From assembly GCA_020630015.1 (NCBI GenBank), contig JAHDCF010000026.1, positions 1-39,494 on the forward strand: 39,494 nucleotides of DNA, given 5' to 3'. The notes beneath the pieces were generated by a model. It was not told the origin of the DNA. It saw only the letters and a program-made list of their open reading frames with translations, and searched no databases. This stretch comes from Planktomarina sp. GTDB taxonomy: Bacteria; Pseudomonadota; Alphaproteobacteria; Rhodobacterales; Rhodobacteraceae. Below, in pieces: positions 30,701-34,479 of the stretch. The position numbers were made by a program, and so were the translations under genes. Position 1 is the first letter of the stretch. Every line of letters starts with the position of its first letter.

Positions 30701-33066
30701 GTATTGCCCGTGTTGCGCACAGTGATGGTATACGTCAGGGTGCCCGGCGCAGTGATTGTGGCTTGATCCACGACTTTGTCTATCTCAAAGTCAGGCTCTT
30801 GCTCGATGGTGGTTTGGACGGTGGCATCTTGTGAGATCGCCTCATCCACATCAAATGTCACTTTGTTTTGAATCGCAGCACCGTCATCAATGTTGCCTTG
30901 CGTGACAGCATAAGTCGCATCGTAAACCCAAGTTTCGTCCGGATCGATTTCACCGTCCCCATCGGTATCGCCAGACAAAGTTGGACCCGACGTTAATGTA
31001 AGGGTTGTGCCGCCTTGGTTGATCACATCCGTGATTACCGGATTTGTCAGAGAAACATTGCCCGTATTTTCCACCGTGATCTGATAAGCCAAAACCCCTG
31101 TGGCATTGATGGTGTCTTGATCCACAGTTTTTTCTAAAGTGAAACTTGGATCTTGCTTAATCTCTGTTACGGCGTTGGCGTCTTGTGGTTTTGCCTCATC
31201 AAAGCCAATCGAGGCTTTGTTCACAATATCCGCACCTGCATCGATATCATCTTGCGTGGCGTCGTAAGTCACCGTGTATGTCCAGGTTTCCCCGACATCC
31301 AATTCACCATTCCCATTGTCCCCGGACAAAGTCGGGCCAGATGTGATTGGGCCCGCACTAATCACATCCGTCAAATCAGGATTGGTCAAAGTAACATTGC
31401 CCGTGTTTTCGACAGTAATCGTATAGGTCAATGTTCCCGGCGCAGTGATCGTATCAAGATCAACCACCTTTTCCATGGTGAAGAGCGGCTTATAACTGAC
31501 CGGCGTCTCTGCGGTGGCGTCTTTCACCTCGTCCGTTTCTTCGGTTTCAGCGGTAACGGTGTTAATCAGATCAGTATTGGCATCAATATCGGCCTGTGTG
31601 GTGGTATAGCTGATTGTGTATGTCCAAGTTTCATCAAGATCCAAATTGCCAGCAGCGGCATCCGCATTGGTGCCGCCTGCCTCAACCGGGCCGGACAATG
31701 TGCCGGTGCTGCCATCCGGCAAGGTATCATCCACCACAACATTGGTCAGCGGAATCTCACCCGTGTTTTCCACGACAATTTCATAATCAATCACCTGACC
31801 CGGCTCGGTGATCGGGTTCGGCCCGCCCACTTGCTTTTTGGTCAGTTTAAAATCAATGATGGCTTTGATTTCGATTGTTACGGTGGCCTGCGCTGTCAGG
31901 CCCGATGCGTCAACGATCTCATATACAAATGTATCGGTCCCAACGAACCACATATCTGGCGTATAGGTAAAGTTGCCCGCCGCATCGATTGTGACAGATC
32001 CATTTGAAGGGCCGGAAATAAGACCCGGCTGAACCGATATCGATGTGCCTTCGGGATCGTTGTCCATCCCATTTCCATTGTCGACAATCACATTGCCCGA
32101 CACCGGCACATTTACGGGTGTTACAAAATCATCATCAAACGCCAATGGGGGAAGATTAGGAAATGGTGCTTGGTTACACGAAAATCCATCGTTGTTTCCT
32201 GATGGAACACCCACCGCCCTCAATACCGCCGTTGGTGATCCAAAAGGATCTGAAACCTCATAGATTTGGCCGGTACTATTATTAAACGTAAATATTCGCC
32301 CGGCAGAGTCCGTCCAAGTTGCACCAAACCCGCCAGCGTTAATCAAGCCAGGAACGGAAACGGTGGCAACTGTACCGTCAGTAATATTATAGAGCGTTTG
32401 CCGCCCGCCGCCTGCGTAACCAACCAGATACTCTTTCCCGCCGAATTGAACATAGGCAACATCCGCAACACCGGCGATGCCAGAACCCGTAAAATTAACC
32501 GTTGTCACGGCGCCTGTGGCAATGTCTATTTTATAATAGCTGGTGTTGTTTCGACGCAGCCAATAATTATTGGATCGGTCAACGTCCCCCGAATATGACC
32601 CAAAACCCAAATTGTGGACACGTTCAACAGTGCCGTCCGCGTGGATGCGGATCAACCAACCACTTTGGGAACCATAGGCATAATTATCAAGAACGTTGTA
32701 CCCAGTCGCATTATAACTGCCTTGGTTCGTACCAACATTTACATATGTCGACGTGACCGGATCAAAAATTCGCAACTGGCCTGATTGCACCTGATATACA
32801 TCGCCAGTGCACATAAAGGGGCCTGCATGGGCAGGTGTCGCCACAAATGAAAATGACGCCAACGATATTACCATCGTCAACGTCGCAGTGATCAGCCCAA
32901 GTATCTTGGATTTCAAGAAGGATTTCGACCTTTTAAATTCATCCCCAAAACTGGTCCGGTTAAGCCGATATTCACTACCCTGCCCCATAACGCCTATCCC
33001 TAAGCACTCTGCAACTTTGAGTTGATCATCATTACCAAACCAAAGCAACAGTTGTTTAAACAACAT
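15709..33066 (-). CDS. Giant secreted protein with about 41 tandem DUF11/DUF7507-like modules
   Basis: A single intact frame of 5,785 codons. Order: signal sequence ending VATPAHA (cleavage near 81); a beta-propeller-like DUF6923-type domain (about 85-300); a cadherin/Ig-like domain (305-403, NVIVDNGNGMDNDPEG, GNFTYTPD); about 41 modules of 95-120 residues (404 to about 5264), each with a P-x-hydrophobic-x-x-x-K start and a Y-x-[IVF]-x-V-x-N-T/S-G core; a DRDGDGAPDD/DRDGDGVCD Ca2+-binding-type segment (about 5267-5300); a Cna-B-like domain; one more DUF11 module (about 5440-5570); an SdrD-B-like domain (KVFDDVNQNGYQDG); and a degenerate OmpA-like end (about 5705-5785). No sortase motif or RTX repeats. 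It is probably a long surface adhesin or fibre. The start is unclear: ATG 32988 has AGGGAT upstream, and TTG 32916 would give a 31-aa signal peptide. Confidence 0.85.
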   Translation of the reverse strand: MLFKQLLLWFGNDDQLKVAECLGIGVMGQGSEYRLNRTSFGDEFKRSKSFLKSKILGLITATLTMVISLASFSFVATPAHAGPFMCTGDVYQVQSGQLRIFDPVTSTYVNVGTNQGSYNATGYNVLDNYAYGSQSGWLIRIHADGTVERVHNLGFGSYSGDVDRSNNYWLRRNNTSYYKIDIATGAVTTVNFTGSGIAGVADVAYVQFGGKEYLVGYAGGGRQTLYNITDGTVATVSVPGLINAGGFGATWTDSAGRIFTFNNSTGQIYEVSDPFGSPTAVLRAVGVPSGNNDGFSCNQAPFPNLPPLAFDDDFVTPVNVPVSGNVIVDNGNGMDNDPEGTSISVQPGLISGPSNGSVTIDAAGNFTYTPDMWFVGTDTFVYEIVDASGLTAQATVTIEIKAIIDFKLTKKQVGGPNPITEPGQVIDYEIVVENTGEIPLTNVVVDDTLPDGSTGTLSGPVEAGGTNADAAAGNLDLDETWTYTISYTTTQADIDANTDLINTVTAETEETDEVKDATAETPVSYKPLFTMEKVVDLDTITAPGTLTYTITVENTGNVTLTNPDLTDVISAGPITSGPTLSGDNGNGELDVGETWTYTVTYDATQDDIDAGADIVNKASIGFDEAKPQDANAVTEIKQDPSFTLEKTVDQDTINATGVLAYQITVENTGNVSLTNPVITDVINQGGTTLTLTSGPTLSGDTDGDGEIDPDETWVYDATYAVTQGNIDDGAAIQNKVTFDVDEAISQDATVQTTIEQEPDFEIDKVVDQATITAPGTLTYTITVRNTGNTTLTGIAFGDAADQNGTSVPLASGPTLAGDTNNNGDMEVSETWVYTVTVDVTQAMIDDGNTIVNTAGFAADGVDTKESGAKTAITQTPKFTLDKSVDQATISAPGTLTYTITAENTGNVSLTDVVLTDSANQGPTTLTLASGPGAPSGDDGDNVFEVGETWTWTVTIAADQTHMDDGGDIINTATLTTDEAGSLTDTAKTVIDSQPNFTISKVVDVSELSAPGLLTYTVTIVNTGNVKLTNVVFSDAAAQGTTPVPVTVTAGPVGDDGNGDLDFGETWTYTVTANATQDHVDDGTVLINTATFDTTEAGPKSDTAETTFDQTPAFTIVKDVDTAALTAPGTLTYTITVTNTGNTTLTSPVLTDVVAQGAAAPTLTSGPVLSGDDGDMLVDVGEVWTYTATLDVTQAMLDTGSDIVNTASFVTDEVASQSDDATTTITLTPAMTLAKVVDIPTLSAPGTLTYTITATNTGNQTLTGVMLTDALDQNGTGATLTSGPTITANGNGDTSLDVGEVWTWTATFAALQSHVDDGNDLVNTASVTTDQTAQVDASDTTTFTQTPEITLVKDLASTSATTYAAVGDQITYEYTVTNSGNTTLGTPLNVTDDKISGPITCSATAVAPGDSVTCSAVWTAAQADIDAGSVTNVASASDGTTTSNTDTETVNAVQSPALGLVKTFNSGTFAVGSVLTYDYVVTNTGNTTITNAITVTDNKIPASGITCPAITNPPGLAPNASITCTGLYTVTAGDAALGVVTNIATASDGDATSNQASENVPTSADPALTLDKVEDPAGQSFAMVGDVLTYRFDVTNTGGAPFVDDIEIVDSKIGTITCYVPPSGMAFNPGDSISCTASYTVTLADMDAGEVLNEAYAQSTFAPDNPTLTTEVTSEPDDVTITGTQAPAIELTKDGPTTFTAAGETLTYTFTVENTGTVTLSGISVSDPLIPGLTCAIPDLAPDATGSCTGTYTVLQSDVDASSILNTATVVANPPLGGTVDDDDNHTATGPTEDPKIELTKTEVDGTGTFDALPTTEDYSISVENTGNVTLVNVTVSDPLIGLSCLLPDMAPGDVVTSCANGTPLTGTYTLTQADIDAGSRENTASVTAESTLGTSASDDDTVVLTGPSREPAISLDKETLFAGEYDAPGQVANFTYKVTNTGNITLTAPITVSDDKIASVTCPALPATGLAPGDFITCTGAYTISQTDIDNGSVTNTASAQVDQPISGQGTVTATSNEDDVTLTASQEPSLVIAKSVDTALLTAPGTLTYTITVENTGNQTLTNVSLADAASQSGAPVSLASGPGTPTGDDGNNALDVGETWTYTVTIAADQTHVDDGGNLVNVATVDTDQTDAQSDDAITMFTQSPNFTITKDVDLANIAAPGTLTYTISVENTGNTTLTGPVLSDAADQNGVSVPLASGPTLGADTGTVGAIDVGETWVYTATVAVTQAMIDAGTDIDNLATMTTDQVSAKSDDATTTITQTPSFSLTKDVDIADLSAPGTLTYTITAENTGNVTLTGVSLTDTAAQNGASIAIASGPTLSGDTDADDALDVGETWVWTVTINALQSHVDDGNDLVNTATVTTQEVPSQTDDATTTFTQTPAVVITKNVDIASLDAPGTLVYTISIENTGNVTLTNPVFTDTLAQGTTTPAMTNGPFRAGDNGNNLLDVGETWNYLATLSVTQDMIDNGADIVNTASIDTDQLPVQSDDATTTIAQNPDFTIEKSVDLASISAPGTLTYDIEIENTGNVTLTGVNFGDVAEQNSAAVALTTGPTGPTGDDGNGELDVGETWTYAVTIDADQANLDAGNTIDNTATFTTAEAGAKSDDASTVMTQNPAFTLLKTVDQASIDAPGTLTYTIRAENTGNVSLTNVVLADSAVQGASTVALASGPTVTGNGNGDSSFDVGEVWTWTVTIAADQTHMDDGGDIINTATLTTDEAGSLTDTAKTVIDSQPNFTISKVVDVSELSAPGLLTYTVTIVNTGNVKLTNVVFSDAAAQGTTPVPVTVTAGPVGDDGNGDLDFGETWTYTVTANATQDHVDDGTVLINTATFDTTEAGPKSDTAETTFDQTPAFTIVKDVDTAALTAPGTLTYTITVTNTGNTTLTSPVLTDVVAQGAAAPTLTSGPVLSGDDGDMLVDVGEVWTYTATLDVTQAMLDTGSDIVNTASFVTDEVASQSDDATTTITLTPAMTLAKVVDIPTLSAPGTLTYTITATNTGNQTLTGVMLTDALDQNGTGATLTSGPTITANGNGDTSLDVGEVWTWTATFAALQSHVDDGNDLVNTASVTTDQTAQVDASDTTTFTQTPEITLVKDLASTSATTYAAVGDQITYEYTVTNSGNTTLGTPLNVTDDKISGPITCSATAVAPGDSVTCSAVWTAAQADIDAGSVTNVASASDGTTTSNTDTETVNAVQSPALGLVKTFNSGTFAVGSVLTYDYVVTNTGNTTITNAITVTDNKIPASGITCPAITNPPGLAPNASITCTGLYTVTAGDAAIGSVLNVATASDGNVTSNADDEQIPTDAPRALSLTKTQNPAGQSFDSVGDVLTYEYSLTNTGAVPFVDTLTLVDDKIGSFACYTPPTGTAFNPGDTVTCTASYSVTQDDLDAGQVVNVAVANTTFAPDDPALTTEVYSNSDDETIVGDIMPNLGLIKAVTAGNDPAAVGDVLTYTLVATNTGNQTLSTVAISDPMLGALTCDIVAPVTLLPTEALTCTGTYTVLQTDIDAQILTNTANATGTDPDGDALTPDATDVHPLVDAAPAVQVVKAITPNPGTDPAYTNPGDVVNFVMTVTNTGNVTLNSVAVTDSLVPGTCTVGPLLPNATDATCTFAYTVTQADIDAGAITNTANAVGTPASDDDPVTDDDTIPVQGPPANPLLALEKSTTHADYATAGQVLTYDYKVTNAGNITLFSQISVTDDKIGTFNCGTMPSGGLAPGAFVTCSATYTVLQSDVDSGSLTNIATADNDETPVSNQDTVTLDAVRDSMIELVKTPSITSGAQVGDVITYTYTVTNSGNTTLTNVTMADTHTSASAISALPIAGDTLLTDNGISGDSADASANGVWDVLAPGDVVTFTATYTVTQRDVDRNNPLTNVATVTSTSPDGVNPDATDDASVQPEARDPDMVVTKSISSLEGVVAGDLVTFEITIENSGNVTLDNVVLTDTLTDLSGVGLTLASGPDYVSGDNPPTSILEVDETWVFEATYALTQSDIDAGGILNVIAVTADDPGGDTISDDDDAKLMINPDPSLNLEKTITSSTIALGETVTFELLVENTGNVTLSGVVIASDTLTRADGTVLALTSGPSWVSADAGSSVGVLIPNEVATYQATYILTQADIDAGGIQNTALAQGTPPTGTPVTDTSDDADDTDGNTDDDPTVLEIPADPSLALLKQLDPAGLASFDAVGDVIDYQFIVTNTGNVTLTNQIGITDPLITGAGGTITCPAPPLAPLASVTCTGSYTVTQADIDAGKVDNTATASDGTTTSNEDDVSVPAIQSPAMSLVKTPDPMEPEDYVTGAVATYTYVVTNTGNTTLTSPITVTDNLIPASDISCPAYPAAGLAPTETYTCTATYTITSTDVTLGSVTNIAGASDGTIDSNDTSATIPNQGTPSLTLDKQAVAGSTFANVGDVVDYTYTVTNSGQVAFTQDIRIFDNKIGDFRCWTALPGDPDFSAGETVTCTAQYTITQADVDAGEVINDAYAQTNFVGTEVSSNVDQVTVTGDQNPSIDLVKSAVPARFGFVDDVIEYTFDVENTGNQTLTGMVVTDPLIPSLSCTLPSMAPGDTHSCTGTFTITQVEIDAATLTNTASVTALDPNGDAVTDTDSVTLPGPANAPALELTKTANPSPFGAVGTVVTYMFAVENTGNVTLTNVAVTDPLITGFNCVIPSIAVGATDTTCSAPYTVTQADVDAASITNTASATGTSPDGSEATDDDSITTQGPEQVPALEATKTFVSSGTAVGSTVTYTLLVENTGNVTLTNVGVTDTMVTNTGGATALDGPFALISGDLNTDLKLDVDEVWTYTATYTLTQDDINAGGLINSVTVTAEDPNNEGVTDISDDGIDDDGNTSDDPTVYEIVPGPAINLVKTASVDPNAVAGDVVTFTFTGRNVGDIDLEDIMLTDTFTRVDGTPLSLTISGPTGDIDGDTWLDVLEVWTWTATHTLTQADIDAGGVLNSATIAGTDVLSGDEVSDVSDDNVPGDGNTTDDPAEVLFTPMPSLEATKTLTSSDIEVGDDIIFEIVVENTGNVTLLDVALADTMTNGDGDALVAPTLVFGSSSLGSVAGTLLPGETATYTVTYQTTQADVDSGSVSNSVVATGTSPLGAGVTDTSDDGDDTDGNTFDDPTVVPINPRPDVAITKSIVETVTLFPQVFATTFAIEVENTGNITLNNLRVQDDLTAFVAPATLMTTVYPATTSNTGFTDGSANSGYDGVNDIETLAGPVSLASGQTGTILVTATYFTLNGFPANSNVASVVSDEIPTPNSAAVSATMIDRDGDGAPDDAEGCGPNDDRDGDGVCDSQDYDPTGYFYCEEDGRILSGGLISVTGPAGTQTGVGVSNNINIVRDGSDGYFQFYVSAPGTYTLSLTYPPGGVPSTDRITSGNVDVTSLGAGSVSLGSSEFGSSGRLADFSAPTNTPFYTSFTVEAGDPIILNNNIPLRNCSGTPDILATKSVDKTSVVFGDTVTYTLTFTNNTSRPVDDATIIDRLPPGVLYTPGTAVVDGVADEPAISGQVLSWTPIDLAPAQTVTVRLSARIGANGNDGTLTNRTWMEDDGARVSNVATASVRMEPEHVFDCSDIIGKVFDDVNQNGYQDGPDTLRGITDQTYYGDKLARPKTVNKTEPGMAGVRLVTPNGLRVTTDEYGRFHVPCGALPKDIGSNFIMKLDTRSLPTGYRLTTENPRVIRVTPGKMAKLNFGVAISNIVDIDINHKAFISGRADIKPGFDKALNRVLRQIRSKPSMLRISYVLRKGEDTKGAQVRIRHLEKIIRRKWRGVGRYKLVIERTITRPN
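23237..24996 (-). repeat. 1,760-bp identical direct repeat, copy 2 in protein order
   Basis: Appears identical base for base to 28463-30222 (offset 5,226 bp). The left edge differs at 23236 (c) against 28462 (g), and the right edge changes after 24996/30222 (aaacc against ggttt). It encodes residues about 2691-3276, from the end of module 20 to most of module 25. Confidence 0.93.
28463..30222 (-). repeat. 1,760-bp identical direct repeat, copy 1 in protein order
   Basis: Partner of 23237-24996. It encodes residues about 949-1534, from the end of module 5 to most of module 10. The repeat unit spacing is 1,742 codons, so exchange between copies keeps the reading frame. Flanking modules remain alignable but diverged. 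Confidence 0.93.
33051..33064. promoter_or_regulatory. Perfect 14-bp palindrome at the 5' end of the giant gene
   Basis: GTTGTTTAAACAAC covers the first codons of the longest reading frame of the giant gene. If translation really starts at 32988 or 32916, this is a leader-region operator candidate. No regulator can be assigned. Confidence 0.4.
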
Positions 33067-33345
33067 TAAAACTCAACCCATGGTCGCATCATTTTAAGGC
33101 TGATTTATGGCAGATGTCCTAAAAAAGTCAGACTTCAGGGGTTTCGGAATCAAAACCAGCGATTTTCAGCTTGTTAGACTCTAAATAGAGTATTTCTCTC
33201 GGCGTATTATTGCCGATTGTTTCCAATATTGAGACAGACGGCCACATTTTCGCCACAATTCAGCAGTGTCTGATGAAAGCTCAGCAAATTGCAGGATCGA
33301 ATTCTTAAGTCTCTAATTAGGGTTTACAGGATCCCCAAAACGAAG
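33067..33345. other. Intergenic region before the giant gene
   Basis: This 279-bp gap follows the replicase stop and should hold the promoter of the giant-barrel operon. It contains an inverted repeat ACTCTA-AA-TAGAGT at 33178-33191. I see no convincing promoter hexamers, FNR box or riboswitch, and no clear terminator after the replicase gene. Confidence 0.5.
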
Positions 33346-34047
33346 TCAGTTCACGGTAATTCGGATGTCTTTGACATCCTGATCAACCTCTTTGAATGAA
33401 GGCAAAAGAACATTGAAAAAGTGTTGGGATATGTATTCAGCCACAAACGAAGATGGTGCTGTTAAGTAAACAGTACCATTTTGTGCATCACTCCAACTCA
33501 GTTTTCTAAACCAAGCATCAAAAGTTGCGGCATCACGTTGTTGCAAGCGCAGACAAACCTCTGTCCAAACGCTGGGCTGGTCTGGATTACGATCAATCGG
33601 ACGCAACGGAACAACATTGCTGACGTCCGTTTCAATTGCCGTACCAGACATTCTGGCAAAGAAATCTGGGCCGACCTGGTTCCAAAACGGCATTGTGTCA
33701 GACAACACATTTTCCACGTTTACCGTATGGCGCGTAACGCGATTGCGTGCGGCAGGGACAAGAACTTCTATCCAATTCGCTTTGCGAAGGGCTGCAAGCT
33801 CTCGTTTTGCGGTGCGTTCAGTAACACCCCAAAGTTTTGCCAATTCACGTTGCCCCACTGCAAAGCTGTGCGTTTGCCAATTAAACCGCGCTGTGATCAG
33901 CAAAGACAAGCGCAGCGCTAAACGACTTTGAAGTGGCGCACCTTGGGCGGCAAGCGTCAAAAGAGCGGTGATAAAATCATATTTTATGGATGCTGCACCC
34001 GGCCCCACAAACCGTGGTGCGGAAACAGAAGACGACCGCCCGATCAT
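33346..34047 (-). CDS. DnaA-like plasmid replication initiator
   Basis: A 233-aa protein of the DnaA-like replicase type known from Rhodobacterales plasmids. The N-terminal half (about 20-115) is a winged-helix domain (FAVGQRELAKLWGVTERTAK followed by RELAALRKANWIEVLVP). The C-terminal part (about 157-231) matches DnaA domain I: W161 in SVWTEVCLRLQ, F176-x-x-W179, and GTVYLTAPSSFVAEYISQHF. No AAA+ ATPase region and no DnaA domain IV are present, so it must recruit helicase without its own ATPase. The ATG has an ACGGAGAG ribosome-binding site. It stands divergently from parA across a 432-bp region with iteron-like repeats, the expected layout for this replicon class. Confidence 0.88.
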   Translation of the reverse strand: MIGRSSSVSAPRFVGPGAASIKYDFITALLTLAAQGAPLQSRLALRLSLLITARFNWQTHSFAVGQRELAKLWGVTERTAKRELAALRKANWIEVLVPAARNRVTRHTVNVENVLSDTMPFWNQVGPDFFARMSGTAIETDVSNVVPLRPIDRNPDQPSVWTEVCLRLQQRDAATFDAWFRKLSWSDAQNGTVYLTAPSSFVAEYISQHFFNVLLPSFKEVDQDVKDIRITVN

Positions 34048-34479
34048 ATATGCTCTCCGTTCTGATCTAACGCCAGATTGTTGATGGATGCGCCATTTAG
34101 AAACAAATTACAACGCTTTTCCAGATTGTGACGGAATTAACGTTGGAAACAGTGTGGGAGTCAATGATTCTTCATGATTGAACCAAATCGACCAACAACC
34201 CTAAAGGAAAAAATGGGTTTCTTGGTATTGGGGGACGTTCAAGATGTCCCCCCATCGACACAAGATGTCCCCCCAATTTGACTCTAAAGCCCTTGGGTGT
34301 CCCCCAATATATTGTGCCAGTGGGTCTCGTTGGGCTTTTGGCCCGATTCGGATCAGGTGTTCTTCAGGTGGCGTTAAAAACCTATGGAAAGTGTATTTTA
34401 GAAAGAAATGACATATCTCGACAAAAGAGGCAAATTCGGCGTAAATACGAAAAACCACTGAATTAGCGTCCGAGGTATT
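34048..34479. other. Candidate replication origin region between replicase and parA
   Basis: This 432-bp gene-free stretch separates the divergent replicase and parA genes. It has AT-rich parts (about 34098-34130 and 34375-34460) and, near its middle, a cluster of C-tract repeats. No perfect chromosomal-type DnaA box was seen. Promoters for both genes must lie here, but none stands out. Confidence 0.6.
34226..34309. repeat. Iteron-like cluster in the candidate origin
   Basis: AAGATGTCCCCCCA occurs at 34241-34254 and 34262-34275, exactly 21 bp apart (two helical turns). Two shorter GTCCCCCA elements flank them, one inverted at 34229-34236 and one direct at 34299-34306, and TATTGGGGGA / TCCCCCAATA (34226-34235 and 34300-34309) form an inverted repeat that encloses the set. 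This fits a replicase-binding array. Confidence 0.7.

Larger units (their letters stand above)
17275..31857 (-). repeat. Array of about 41 tandem DUF11/DUF7507-like modules
   Basis: Counted by hand from the recurring module start (for example PAFTIVKDVDTAALTAPGTL) and N-T-G-N core. Two kinds alternate in blocks: a Cys-free kind of about 115 residues with an acidic GDNGNGELDVGETWTYT loop, and a Cys-pair kind of about 105 residues with I-T-C ... APGDSVTCS. Boundaries are approximate. Confidence 0.85.

Noticed and set aside
17275-31857. Module array as a CRISPR or other non-coding repeat array
   Set aside because: The repeats are protein-coding in a single open frame, vary mostly by substitutions that keep the module fold, and have no short direct repeat with unique spacers.
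15800-33030. Many plus-strand open frames of 60-300 codons across the giant gene, several in identical pairs (for example at 23482 and 28708)
   Set aside because: They are antisense shadows of the repetitive coding sequence. They have compositions rich in Arg, Cys and His, no family resemblance, and the identical pairs come from the 1,760-bp repeat.
33178-33191. ACTCTA-AA-TAGAGT inverted repeat as an operator
   Set aside because: Six-base arms in an AT-rich gap are weak evidence, no second copy is nearby, and no regulator with this site is known to me; noted only in the gap description.
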